A DNA stretch of 64,000 nucleotides, from the NCBI GenBank assembly GCA_013288885.1, contig JABDBA010000006.1, positions 1 to 64,000 on the forward strand, in the 5' to 3' direction. The notes below the pieces were generated by a model. It had not been told where the DNA came from. It did no database searches and saw nothing but the letters and a program-made list of their open reading frames with translations. The DNA is from Gammaproteobacteria bacterium (GTDB lineage Bacteria; Pseudomonadota; Gammaproteobacteria; JABDBA01). A program made the position numbers and the translations under genes. Positions within the stretch are counted from its first letter, which is position 1; each line of letters opens with the position of its first letter. Shown piece by piece: positions 18,461-27,359 of this stretch.

Positions 18461-18730
18461 CAAGCTTATTTAAAGGTGGTGTAAATAACGATATATCCAA
18501 AGCATTCTTTTAGCAAATGCATAAGCAATACCCTTCTTATAAAACAAAGACCTTTTCTTGGCAGTTATCAATGACATCCCTTATGTTTTAACATGTTCTA
18601 ATAAGCATCCAAACTTAGATCGTGATAATATAGATGCAAATACTAAACTTATACCACTAAAAAATTGAACACTCCTATTCAGGGAGCAATTAATTTAAGT
18701 ACTTTATTTAACCAACTATTTTGATATTCC

Positions 18731-21700
18731 ATGACAAATCATAATGATACAACTCGCATCCTTTCCCAAATCCCAGATGAAGGATTATTTGAGCGAATAG
18801 CAACAGCGGTTCTGCGTAAAGCTAAACCAGCCCTCTACGGTAACCTTGTACATACTGGAATGAATGCTAATAACAAAACTGTGAAATCACCACTTGATGG
18901 TATCTCATTTGTACCAGGAGCAAATCCACCTCATATGATCTGCGCCCATCATACTACTGACAAAAACTTGGACAAAAAATGGTTACATGATCCTAAAACT
19001 GTCAAGCCAAAAAAAGGAAAAAAACCGACCGCTCCACCAGGTGACCTAATTAAAACAATTCAGATTGCTGAAGAAGAGCGCAAACGCACTCCCGACCTTC
19101 AAATAACTCTAGCTCTAACAACAAATATAGAACCGAATGATGAATTAATTCGCAATGTCACTGCTGAAGGTAGGAAACATGGAGTCGAAGTAGATATCTG
19201 GTCTAACAGTCTTATTGCTAACTTCCTTGATAACGACCCCCACGGGCAGTGGATCCGATGTAAGCTTCTTAAAATCGACCAAGAATTACTATCGAAAAAA
19301 CTCCTGCATGAGCTTTCACGCTTAAGTATTGATACGCATTATCATTGGATAAAAAACGAAGAAATCATAAATCGAGAATTAGATAATAGAATTTCGGATA
19401 AATCATCGCAGCCTATTGTTTTTGTTATTGGTGAATCAGGTTTCGGTAAAAGCACCACTTGTTATAAACAATTAGAAAACCATATTAAGGCTGGGGGATG
19501 CGGGGTGGTACTCAACCATGAAGTTTTAGCAACTTGTTTAACGCTTGATCAAGCAATCGACATTGAACTTCGGAAATTACACCCCAGTTTAGGCCGCCAG
19601 ATTGGAGCTGCTCAAACACTCTGCTCTCCTGATAACCCACTTCTTATTGTTATTGAAGATTTAAATAATGCCGATCGACCTGCTTTTTTGCTTGAGCGTT
19701 TGGCACAATGGTCAAAAAAGCCTAGCTTAGAGAGCCAGAATGATTCAAAAGAAAATTTTAACTGGCGTATACTATGCCCTGTTTGTCCTCAGCATTTATC
19801 TTTGATGAGTGATGAAGCAAAAAAATCTATTAATAAACTTTGCCTATGGGCAGATTCATTTAACACGGAAGAGGCAAGAAATGCCCTTGGATGTAAAGCA
19901 TCAATAGTCAATATTACTTTATCATCAATCGAAGCCGATAGTATTGCTGAAGCACTCGGAAATGATCCTTTGGTTATCGGGTTATATGACTTTAGTGAAA
20001 AAGCCGAACCACAACAAGTTATTAATACTTTCATTGAAAAAAGCTTAGTTCATTTACTTGGTAATTATGCAATTACAGATTATCGCGCTACATTGCAGTG
20101 GTTAGCTCGTAAAATGTTGGTGAAACGCAAACTTAACCCGAGTTGGGATGATATTAGAGAATGGTTTGATGAGAAAGACATTGCTATAATACGTAAATTA
20201 GTGATTGAGCATAGAAAAATTGTACGGCTTGTAAAGAATTTAGATAATGTTGAGCAATTACTGTTTCGTCACGATCGTATCCGTGCATGGCTTTTAGCTG
20301 ATGCTATTTCTAATTTAATTAAGCATAGTCAGCTAGATGATACTGTTTTATCAGAACCATTTTTTGCCGATGTAATCGGTGCAGCCTTAGCCAATACTGA
20401 TACTTCTACAGATATAATCGAACGAGTTCGAATATTAAACCCTTTAGCGCTTTTTTATGCTTTCAAGGCACTTTCAAAATTGGCAATGCAACCACGACAA
20501 ATGGTACTGGATGCGATTCATAAGTGGCTTGATAATAACGAAACTCACGATATCGCAAATAATTCACTACGCTATGCTGCACTTCAAGTACTATCAGAAA
20601 CTGAATCTCCTGATGTTCTTTATATAGTTAAAAAATTCCCTCGCAATGACTTCAGCACATGGTACGCTTTAGAAGCCCGCTTCCGCAACGGTGATTGGGG
20701 AGCAGGTATTGAGATATGCTGGCGATCTGAACCAGGTGTTGGCGATCCTTTGCGCGACAGACAAATTGAACATGCAAAAAAATATTATGGCGGTAAACTT
20801 ACTAACACCCTTAATCAATTTCTAAAGAAAACTGATTTACACAGTAGCAACAGTTTAGGTGCTTTACGCCTCGCTGGTCACCTTGCTGACCCTATACTTA
20901 CTGATTCAATTAAAGTCTGTTGGGATTCCGATCCTGAGAAAACAAAAGAACATCTTAGAGCCTATTTATGGGCTGGCGCACAATGTAGTATAACTGATCC
21001 AGGAAAAATACTTGATCCCATATGTGACGCATGGGCAGCATTACCTGAAAAGGGGCCTACAGATAGTAGTATTTCGCCAAGATTTAACTTTGCTAATTGT
21101 AATCTCATAAATGCATTTCGAGACACACTATCTCAACCCGTTATAAATTACTTTATTGAGCAAGCAAAACGAGAAGAGTTACATTGGCCAATCATGCACA
21201 TGTTATGCAATATTGATCATCCTGATGCCGTTGAATATATTGCACAAGAACTTGCAATTTTAAGCCGTTCTGATAATGGAAAAGAAAAAATTTGGCAATT
21301 CCCTATATTCTGGCAAGAACGACAAAATAGAACAGGCAAAGGAATGTCTCTAGCATCAAGACAGAGACTGCAAACTCTCTGGGGAAATACAGATAACGAT
21401 GATCATTTTCGCCGCTCTGCATTTCAATTATGGACAGAAACTATAGATACCAACGATCTTAATATTTTAAAAACGGTAAATGATCCAGCCTTATTGAAAG
21501 ATTATATTCTCTGGCACAAAGTAAGGTGTAAAGACACAACAGCAACATCAGCACTTCTTGAAAAACTTCGAGATAATCTCCACGGATATTGGTGGCAACA
21601 CGGGCGATATGTTGATTCTGCTAATTTAGCGAATGCCCTTCAAGATTATTTCTGTCATCGACGAACGGAAGCTCTATCACAATGGAACACCGCATACAAA

Positions 21701-22426
21701 ATTGATGAAATCACCTCTGATCTTCTAGCTCATTTAGAACAGACTACCGCTGAAAAACTATTACTTGAACATTGGGATCATCTTCAATATTGTCGCTATT
21801 ATATTCAGGCTGCCCTATATATTGCGACTGAAAAAACATGTTCTCTTGCTCAAGATGCCATAAAACAATGTCCCAAAAGAAAAGATATGCTTGCACATAT
21901 TACTCGTGGATTTGGGATAAGATTAGAGGGACACCCCGGAGTTAATCGTATTAAACAGCTAGAAGGATTAATACCTTATCTAGAAGATATTCACCCTTTT
22001 TGTATTGAGGAATTTTGGCGATTTTGCAATGATAAAGGTGAAAATAACTGGCTTGATTTTCGCCGCACTTATCTTGACAAATACGTAAATGAAAAGCGAG
22101 TTAAACTCGCAAATTTTGATGAGGATGAAGTCTTTTTAGAATTAGACAACATGGTCGCAAAGAATGGAAGCATTTGGTCTGATCGTTGGCTTGAATGTTA
22201 TTTAAGCCAGCACATACCATTGGAAAAAATAATCAATCTGCTTATGAATTGGTTGGAAAAGCGTCAAACAATAAGAGCTCTTCAATTTGTTGTAGATGTA
22301 ATATGTCAAGCTGGTAAACGCAGTGATTTTGACAAAATTTGTGTAAAAAACATCACACCACAACATGTAGCTAAAACAATTATTACTAATAGTCGGTTCA
22401 TACTCAATAAACGATCTTTAGTATAA
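18731..22426 (+). CDS. Giant STAND-like P-loop NTPase with nuclease-like N-terminus, candidate defence protein
   Basis: A 1231-residue single-gene cassette. Residues ~15-190 look like a restriction-endonuclease-type alpha/beta domain (start GLFERIATAVLRKA, then KSPLDGISFVPGANPPHMIC with a conserved-looking AHHTT where ExK would be expected). Residues ~225-420 are a P-loop NTPase, with Walker A IGESGFGKSTT (about 233-243) and Walker B LLIVIEDLNNADR (about 304-316). From ~430 to the end the sequence is all-helical, repeat-like and Trp-rich, consistent with a HEAT/TPR-type sensor. Nuclease-STAND-repeat order is that of Avs (AVAST) phage sensors. I recognise the family only as a conserved unknown of defence islands, so the role is inference. 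It lies between a Gabija-like pair and an integrase module and is convergent with the next gene. Confidence 0.75.
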   Translation: MTNHNDTTRILSQIPDEGLFERIATAVLRKAKPALYGNLVHTGMNANNKTVKSPLDGISFVPGANPPHMICAHHTTDKNLDKKWLHDPKTVKPKKGKKPTAPPGDLIKTIQIAEEERKRTPDLQITLALTTNIEPNDELIRNVTAEGRKHGVEVDIWSNSLIANFLDNDPHGQWIRCKLLKIDQELLSKKLLHELSRLSIDTHYHWIKNEEIINRELDNRISDKSSQPIVFVIGESGFGKSTTCYKQLENHIKAGGCGVVLNHEVLATCLTLDQAIDIELRKLHPSLGRQIGAAQTLCSPDNPLLIVIEDLNNADRPAFLLERLAQWSKKPSLESQNDSKENFNWRILCPVCPQHLSLMSDEAKKSINKLCLWADSFNTEEARNALGCKASIVNITLSSIEADSIAEALGNDPLVIGLYDFSEKAEPQQVINTFIEKSLVHLLGNYAITDYRATLQWLARKMLVKRKLNPSWDDIREWFDEKDIAIIRKLVIEHRKIVRLVKNLDNVEQLLFRHDRIRAWLLADAISNLIKHSQLDDTVLSEPFFADVIGAALANTDTSTDIIERVRILNPLALFYAFKALSKLAMQPRQMVLDAIHKWLDNNETHDIANNSLRYAALQVLSETESPDVLYIVKKFPRNDFSTWYALEARFRNGDWGAGIEICWRSEPGVGDPLRDRQIEHAKKYYGGKLTNTLNQFLKKTDLHSSNSLGALRLAGHLADPILTDSIKVCWDSDPEKTKEHLRAYLWAGAQCSITDPGKILDPICDAWAALPEKGPTDSSISPRFNFANCNLINAFRDTLSQPVINYFIEQAKREELHWPIMHMLCNIDHPDAVEYIAQELAILSRSDNGKEKIWQFPIFWQERQNRTGKGMSLASRQRLQTLWGNTDNDDHFRRSAFQLWTETIDTNDLNILKTVNDPALLKDYILWHKVRCKDTTATSALLEKLRDNLHGYWWQHGRYVDSANLANALQDYFCHRRTEALSQWNTAYKIDEITSDLLAHLEQTTAEKLLLEHWDHLQYCRYYIQAALYIATEKTCSLAQDAIKQCPKRKDMLAHITRGFGIRLEGHPGVNRIKQLEGLIPYLEDIHPFCIEEFWRFCNDKGENNWLDFRRTYLDKYVNEKRVKLANFDEDEVFLELDNMVAKNGSIWSDRWLECYLSQHIPLEKIINLLMNWLEKRQTIRALQFVVDVICQAGKRSDFDKICVKNITPQHVAKTIITNSRFILNKRSLV

Positions 22427-22492
22427 ATTAACAGACGCTGTTTCATATTACCTTATCAAAAATTAATCTAAATTTCATTTTTCTACTCATAA

Positions 22493-22569
22493 GCTTTATC
22501 CACATCTTATCCACGGAAGCGGCATCCCTCAGATAGATGCAAGCGAGGTGGGTAAGGTGTGGATAAAGC
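22493..22569. repeat. 22-bp stem hairpin containing inverted DnaA-box-like sequences
   Basis: 22493-22514 pairs with 22548-22569 over 22 bp (two G-T wobbles). The loop contains a second small stem GCATC/GATGC (22522-22526, 22536-22540). The outer arms contain perfect DnaA-box-type 9-mers: TTATCCACA (22496-22504) and, inverted, TGTGGATAA (22558-22566). Near-copies TTATCCACG (22507-22515) and GTGGGTAAG (22548-22556) lie inside. It lies between convergent genes, so it may be a terminator, or an origin-type element of the island. Confidence 0.6.
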
Positions 22570-22632
22570 GCTCATTATTGTAATATAAAAAAGCATGTCT
22601 TTATTTACATGATTTCAATGATTATAAAAATT

Positions 22633-23226
22633 TTATTTTTTAAAGTAAGTAACTATTGAAAAAATAAATGCCAATAATGCAATAAATAAAGACCACCAAG
22701 AAGATTTTTTACTTGATCTGGCAATATCATTTGCCTCTTGCGCTTTTTGCAAAGTAGCCTCTTTCATTTTTTTATCTTGTTGATATTCGACTAACTCAGC
22801 TTCAAATTGATTATACAAAACATTTAATGGTGCTTTGTATCTTGATTGAAACGCCAACTCATTAGTAATGTTATTTGCTTGTAGTTGTATGCCATGACAT
22901 GCTTTTAGAACCTCTTGAGCAAGTATTGCAACGGTGTTATCTAAAACAATCTGCATTCTTTTTTCGATGAGAATTTTTATTTCAGAAAATTCGGGAATCA
23001 TAGTTACTGATTCAACTTTAATTTTATTAAAAATGTCAATTTTTATTTCCTTAGCTGAATTTTCAATATACACAATGAGCAGATCTGATAAAGATTGGCA
23101 ATAACCTCCTGTTTGACCTTGTGAAAGCAGAGATCTTTGCAATCCCTGAATCTTTTTTCTTAACTCATACTCAAGGATATTTAATCTAGACTCAGTATGT
23201 TCATCTAAGTGTAGTTCATTATTCAT
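22633..23226 (-). CDS. Unknown helical protein with C-terminal membrane anchor
   Basis: The ATG at 23226 is preceded by AAGG with 7-base spacing; another ATG lies at 23229. The 197-residue product is predicted largely helical and charged, with coiled-coil-like stretches (e.g. FEAELVEYQQDKKMKEATLQ). It ends in a single hydrophobic segment (WWSLFIALLAFIFSIVTYFKK), so it is a tail-anchored inner-membrane protein with a cytoplasmic body. No family is recognised. It is convergent with the large NTPase gene and separated from it by the DnaA-box-like hairpin. Confidence 0.7.
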   Translation of the reverse strand: MNNELHLDEHTESRLNILEYELRKKIQGLQRSLLSQGQTGGYCQSLSDLLIVYIENSAKEIKIDIFNKIKVESVTMIPEFSEIKILIEKRMQIVLDNTVAILAQEVLKACHGIQLQANNITNELAFQSRYKAPLNVLYNQFEAELVEYQQDKKMKEATLQKAQEANDIARSSKKSSWWSLFIALLAFIFSIVTYFKK

Positions 23227-23600
23227 CATCAAGCCTTAAGGTTGTGCACACAATGTGGAAGATTATACTTTAAACTGTTAGAAAATATTACAACCAAGTT
23301 ATTCACCCGATTGCGCGGCTGATTTCCTATCACCGACTTGCCCCTGTTTGATCTGTATCGTCAGATCTGGCTCGGACTAGTTTCGCCAGTTCGATTAACT
23401 GCATCGAATACGTTTTTTGATTGTCGCCTCCTCCTTTTGTGTTGAACTACGTTGATATTAACAACTTTCCCGTGGTTAAACTTGCATTTAAACCGCATCA
23501 GTTTCCTTGCGGCGGTTGATGAGACCTTAGCACCGGTGTTGGTAACTGTGATGGTGAGCCACAGAATGCTTATGGTGCATTACTCCTTCAGTAGCTTTAT
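23227..23600. other. Non-coding stretch inside the island, no supportable gene
   Basis: About 370 bp between the tail-anchored protein gene and the membrane coiled-coil gene. On the minus strand an AGGAGG and a GGAGTAATG-like start are visible, but the frames behind them close within a few to about 17 codons (a short His-rich peptide). I do not call a gene. The plus-strand frame at 23452-23697 is antisense to the next gene and lacks protein-like composition. Confidence 0.5.
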
Positions 23601-24014
23601 TTATACCTCAGTTTTAGCCCTGTTGGCAAGGCGTTTTGCGCGTTGTCGTGCAGCAACGAGATCGTTTTTTAACCTCGTATTTTCTCTCGTAAGTTGATCC
23701 AGCTTGACTTGTGTTTCCTCTCTAATTTTCTCAGCATTCATTAAAGTTGCTGTCGCTTGTTCTTGTTTAATCTTTATTTCGGCATTTTGTTGAACGAGTC
23801 TTTCATGGCCGGCATTTAGATCATTTTTACAACGCTGTTCTTTCTGTTCAAAGACACTGATTCGTTCCGCCAGTTTCGCCCGCTCTGCGGCTAATTGCTG
23901 TTTGACATTTTCTTTCGCCAACCAACAAAGAATTTTGTAAACAACAAAACCGATTCCGACAATAAATAACGATGCAAGTATCCACCAAGATACTGTTTCT
24001 AATATATCAATCAT
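23601..24014 (-). CDS. Membrane-anchored coiled-coil protein of the integrase operon
   Basis: A 137-residue protein with one N-terminal membrane helix (about residues 9-30, WWILASLFIVGIGFVVYKIL) and a long charged coiled coil (about 35-130) that ends in Arg/Lys-rich sequence. Its ATG overlaps the integrase stop by 4 bases, so it is the last gene of the mobile-element operon. The architecture resembles inner-membrane spanin/Rz-like or ATPase-stator-like anchors, but no family is recognised and no other lysis genes are nearby. Function unknown. Confidence 0.7.
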   Translation of the reverse strand: MIDILETVSWWILASLFIVGIGFVVYKILCWLAKENVKQQLAAERAKLAERISVFEQKEQRCKNDLNAGHERLVQQNAEIKIKQEQATATLMNAEKIREETQVKLDQLTRENTRLKNDLVAARQRAKRLANRAKTEV

Positions 24015-24901
24015 AATAAGTACACCTCAGTTATACTGGGTCTGAAATGACCCATCTGTTGGCTAACGATTCCTAATGCTGCTTCATATCTAAAGCCGCG
24101 CTGTTGTAGTTCTTCCATGCGAGTCTGCGCAAACGTATGACGCACCCCGTGCGCACCGTGCGACCACTTTAATGTGCGTTTACTGGCTGCGCTAAAACTA
24201 TTTGACCAGTTCTTACCGCCGCTGATGTCATAATATTGCGTGTAACGAATATTTCTGTCTTCTGTGATGGCGGGTAGAGTTAATCGTTTGCTTTCTAATT
24301 GTTCGGCAAGATCATGCGGAATTAATACTTCGCGGATTAACCCACCTTTGCCAATAACGGTATAGCGCTTACCTTCTCGACCAATAAGTCGATCAGTTGA
24401 CCATTGCCGATGGCCACTGGCTGATCGTTCTTCTATTCTGCGCAACGTGAACAATTCATGTGCGCGCAGTCCTGCTGTTGCGGCGATTTTGGTGGATAGA
24501 CTATTCTTCGAAGTTTGTGCGGCAACAATAGCTGCTATTTGTTCTAATGTATAAGCGCGGCTTTTACGCGCCTGGGTCAGTTCTGATTTAATCACTGGCA
24601 ACGTAATGCCTAACTGTAATTGAATCGCTTGCCGTGCCTGATCTAATGCTTTCTGCCTAATGCGTTGGCCTTCTGCTTCTAAATACTGGCGGGCAACTTC
24701 CGACGTTAAGTTTTTAAGATCACCCAGCCGATTTTCTTGAATCCAGTGCGTGAGGCGAGTCAATGCTTGCGCATAATTTCTAGCTGTGCCTAAGCTGTGA
24801 ATTTTGTGATCGCCCTTGTTGGTATGGCGTGCTTTCCCTATACCAAGTTTTTGGCTCACCGCATGTTCTGCTTGCGCTTTGGCATTACGAAAGCTCGGCA
24901 T
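24011..24901 (-). CDS. Tyrosine recombinase (integrase) of the island
   Basis: A 296-residue site-specific recombinase. The N-terminal SAM-like DNA-binding part (about residues 35-100) is followed by a catalytic domain with all expected residues: Arg in GLRAHELF (R146), Lys in IGKGGLIRE (K185), His/Arg in HGVRHTFAQ (H251, R254), His in MGHFRP (H285) and the nucleophile Tyr in TEVYLL (Y294), three residues from the end. It overlaps both neighbours (17 and 4 bases) in a leftward operon with DUF927 and AlpA-like genes. It probably mobilises the surrounding island. The tRNA-Arg at 14685 is a plausible target but no att repeat was found. Confidence 0.9.
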   Translation of the reverse strand: MPSFRNAKAQAEHAVSQKLGIGKARHTNKGDHKIHSLGTARNYAQALTRLTHWIQENRLGDLKNLTSEVARQYLEAEGQRIRQKALDQARQAIQLQLGITLPVIKSELTQARKSRAYTLEQIAAIVAAQTSKNSLSTKIAATAGLRAHELFTLRRIEERSASGHRQWSTDRLIGREGKRYTVIGKGGLIREVLIPHDLAEQLESKRLTLPAITEDRNIRYTQYYDISGGKNWSNSFSAASKRTLKWSHGAHGVRHTFAQTRMEELQQRGFRYEAALGIVSQQMGHFRPSITEVYLL

Positions 24902-25193
24902 GGGGTACCTCCTCTTCCTGTGCTTGTACTGGTTCCTGTGCCTCTGGTTTCTGTTTCAGCTCCGGCAATTTTTTGGCATAACGCATCACAGTCGTATGGC
25001 TCACATAAATCCGTTGCTCTTCTAACCATGCCTCCACTAAACGATAGCTGCTTGTTTTTTCTTTCAGCATGGCAACAATTTCAGCACGGTATTTTTCCAA
25101 GCAGGATTTACAATATTTTTTCTTGCGTCGTAATTTGCGTTTTTGTTTCACTCGTTCAAGCTCATCTGGTGCATTAAAGTGTTCCGCAGTCAT
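24885..25193 (-). CDS. Small Lys/Arg-rich HTH-like protein upstream of integrase
   Basis: A 102-residue basic protein with GGAG 8 bases before its ATG. The N-terminus is highly basic (KQKRKLRRKKKYCKSC, with a CxxC-like pair). The middle, SYRLVEAWLEEQRIYVSHTT to VMRYAKKL, looks like a helix-turn-helix of the resolvase/transposase type. The C-terminus is a Gln/Glu/Pro-rich tail. Overlaps of 20 bases upstream and 17 bases downstream place it in the integrase operon. It may be a DNA-binding accessory (recombination directionality or replication). Function not established. Confidence 0.7.
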   Translation of the reverse strand: MTAEHFNAPDELERVKQKRKLRRKKKYCKSCLEKYRAEIVAMLKEKTSSYRLVEAWLEEQRIYVSHTTVMRYAKKLPELKQKPEAQEPVQAQEEEVPHAELS

Positions 25194-25650
25194 TGGTGCG
25201 CTCCTGTGTGTTTAAGTAAGCCCCGCTGTGTCTTGCTCGCGTTTCGCGAGTTGGACACAGCGGGGCGCGTTGGCGATAAAAAATAACAATTTGTGCAACA
25301 GTTTTTGGTAGTGAATTTTTGATTAACATTGCCAACTTTGTTGACGATGTTTGATCAAAACCTGCATTATTATTTTTTGCTTGTCCTTCATGTCCTGTTT
25401 GTCCTATGAGCTTAAATCGCTTGCTATAACTGGGTTTTTCGATATTGCTTTTAAGGACAAACCTGTTTTTATTATTCGTCCTGCTCGTCCTATTTGACGT
25501 TTGATAGGACAAACAGGACAGGTTGGTTTTTTTAGCTTGTCCTACGTCCTGATCTGCTAAACCATTGATGATGCAAGGCTTTGCTGCGGGCAGGACAAAG
25601 AGGACAAGCAGGACAGATGTTTTTTGATAATGGTTTAAATCTTTCATCAT
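25174..25650 (-). CDS. Unknown small protein overlapping the DUF927 gene stop
   Basis: The ATG at 25650 overlaps the stop of the DUF927 gene (ATGA), with GGGAGG immediately upstream; a second ATG lies at 25647. The 158-residue product is Asn/Thr/Lys-rich with no recognised domain. Its first half is encoded by DNA dense in AGGAC/GTCCT words. It is supported mainly by tight coupling at both ends (4- and 20-base overlaps) within the operon. The composition is odd enough that it could instead be a structured or iteron-like DNA segment. Confidence 0.45.
   Translation of the reverse strand: MMKDLNHYQKTSVLLVLFVLPAAKPCIINGLADQDVGQAKKTNLSCLSYQTSNRTSRTNNKNRFVLKSNIEKPSYSKRFKLIGQTGHEGQAKNNNAGFDQTSSTKLAMLIKNSLPKTVAQIVIFYRQRAPLCPTRETRARHSGAYLNTQERTNDCGTL
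25381..25616. repeat. Cluster of AGGAC/GTCCT short repeats
   Basis: About thirteen copies of GTCCT or its complement AGGAC, in both orientations and often spaced 9-10 bp (e.g. at 25382, 25391, 25400 and again 25592-25616), fall within 236 bp. They lie just downstream of the primase/helicase-like gene. Dense, phased short repeats beside a replication gene can be iterons of an origin. Here they also overlap a possible coding frame. Confidence 0.5.
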
Positions 25651-27359
25651 CCCTCCCATACTTTTTCAGTAAGAACATAACAGCGTGAACGCCCAATTCT
25701 TGGTAAATATTCCCTCCGATAAGTTTTGCCATCTTCACCTGCAATCAACCAACCTTCTGCCAGAAGGATGCGGGCAGCGGCACGGGAATCCAGTCCAGCG
25801 CATATCTCCTTGCTAAACGCTTCAGCCAATACATAAAACTGTGTTCCTTCAACGGTGGTTTTTTTAAATCCTGTCCGATTTATGGTGCGTGACTCTTCGG
25901 AATCCCATTCGGTAAAACGCGATTCACCATGTGCCTCTAAAAAACTGCGCACTTGCGATAAAATATTGATACGTTCTTGATCACCCGTACCGCCGCGTTG
26001 TTCAAGCCATGCTTGGAAGCAAGTGACGATGGCGTTTTTTGCTTCCTGTGGTTGCCAGCCGGGAACACCATAGGAAGTTGCTAGTTCACCGGCAGTCGCG
26101 ATCAAGGCAAACCGTTCACATACCCGATGCACTTGCCCACAAGCATTTGTTGGTAAATTTTCTGCTAAAAATTCATCACGTAGTTGCTTGATCTGTTGAG
26201 AGAGCTTGAGGAAGTTATCAGACTTGGTAATAGATTCTAAAAAAACAATGGCGGGCGTGCCGTAATATTGACTGGTTGCTTTCAGTAAAGCTTGGCTAAA
26301 TTCAGCGCCAGTGTTCGCTTGATGCAGAGTTTCAAAAATACCAAATCCTGCGCCCGCATCCGCCGGGACATCGACCAAGCGTACTTCCTGACCTGCACGT
26401 GCTTTTTTACCGACTTCCAGCATGTGCTGGGAAAGGCTGACTTCTCCGGCAGAAAGAAACAACATGCGCCATTCATAGCGTGTTTTAGCAGCACCAGTCC
26501 GGTTAGCACGTGCCTTACCACTGCCATTGGCGAGCATATAGGCAATTTCGCCAGTTTCGCGCGGATCTACTTGTGCTAACTCATCAAGTACCAGCAAGGT
26601 ATCGGAATGCAACGCCGCCAAAGCTTCCAGGCCGTTAGTAGTCGCCCGCCAGCGGTTGACGTATTGCGGCAACCCAAACACAGAGGCAGCAACGCGCAAT
26701 GCAGTAGTCTTGCCGCCGCTGGATGCCCCGACCAGATGGATTCCGCCCGACTCCATGCCAGCATGATGCAATAACATGGCGGCAAAGGCGCATGAAACAG
26801 CAAGTATTAAGCGTGAATTACCAGCACATAGTTTCCCTACCTGCTGCCGCCACTCGTCTAACGTACCCGCATGGCAGTAACTGCGTGTTTGATTTTCAGA
26901 TTGATAAATTATTAATTCCCCCATATCGCCAATGGTGCGATCCGGTAAAACAAAAACAGGATCGTACCAACCGGTACGTGTCACACAACGCGCACGTGCT
27001 TCGGGTTTAGCAGTAGTGATATATTCAATCAATAAATTACGCGGTTTAATGCCGGGCGCAATTTCCAAACCTAAGCGCAATAATTCACCGCGCAGTTCTT
27101 CGCCGCCACCTTTGAGCATTTCCATCGGCATTGCCCATGTGTGCAAATTGCCATCGGCATCCATAAACTCTAACAACCTGCCCCAATTCTCCGAAGCTCT
27201 ATCACGTACTAATGCTTTAATTTCGAGTTTAGAACAGATCCAGCGGTTATCGTTATCATCGGTATAAAAAACACCGTCTTCATTTACCGTTAGTAAATAC
27301 GGCATGTGGTTTGCGGATTTTTTATTTTCAGCTGGAGCAATCAATGTTTCGTTAGTCAT
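25647..27359 (-). CDS. DUF927 family primase/helicase-like protein of a mobile element
   Basis: A 570-residue protein typical of integrative elements and phages, thought to act in element replication as a helicase or primase partner. Walker A HLVGASSGGKTTALRVA (about residues 208-224), Walker B LLVLDELAQVD (about 255-265) and the DUF927 segment with RTGWYDPVFVLPD (about 127-139) and LFLSAGEVSLSQHM (about 300-313) are visible. The N-terminus contains a small domain without zinc-finger cysteines, so the primase part proper is absent or elsewhere. It overlaps alpA by 4 bases and the next gene by 4 bases, so the operon is tightly coupled. Confidence 0.88.
   Translation of the reverse strand: MTNETLIAPAENKKSANHMPYLLTVNEDGVFYTDDNDNRWICSKLEIKALVRDRASENWGRLLEFMDADGNLHTWAMPMEMLKGGGEELRGELLRLGLEIAPGIKPRNLLIEYITTAKPEARARCVTRTGWYDPVFVLPDRTIGDMGELIIYQSENQTRSYCHAGTLDEWRQQVGKLCAGNSRLILAVSCAFAAMLLHHAGMESGGIHLVGASSGGKTTALRVAASVFGLPQYVNRWRATTNGLEALAALHSDTLLVLDELAQVDPRETGEIAYMLANGSGKARANRTGAAKTRYEWRMLFLSAGEVSLSQHMLEVGKKARAGQEVRLVDVPADAGAGFGIFETLHQANTGAEFSQALLKATSQYYGTPAIVFLESITKSDNFLKLSQQIKQLRDEFLAENLPTNACGQVHRVCERFALIATAGELATSYGVPGWQPQEAKNAIVTCFQAWLEQRGGTGDQERINILSQVRSFLEAHGESRFTEWDSEESRTINRTGFKKTTVEGTQFYVLAEAFSKEICAGLDSRAAARILLAEGWLIAGEDGKTYRREYLPRIGRSRCYVLTEKVWEG

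Noticed and set aside
23452..23697. Plus-strand 81-residue frame
   Set aside because: It overlaps the coiled-coil gene of the integrase operon in antisense, has no ribosome site and an unlikely composition.
23601..24014. Spanin/Rz lysis protein
   Set aside because: The membrane helix plus coiled coil is suggestive, but there is no holin, endolysin or outer spanin beside it, so no lysis role is called.
25381..25616. CRISPR array
   Set aside because: Repeats are only 5-7 bp, in both orientations and without uniform spacers; no cas genes are in the window.
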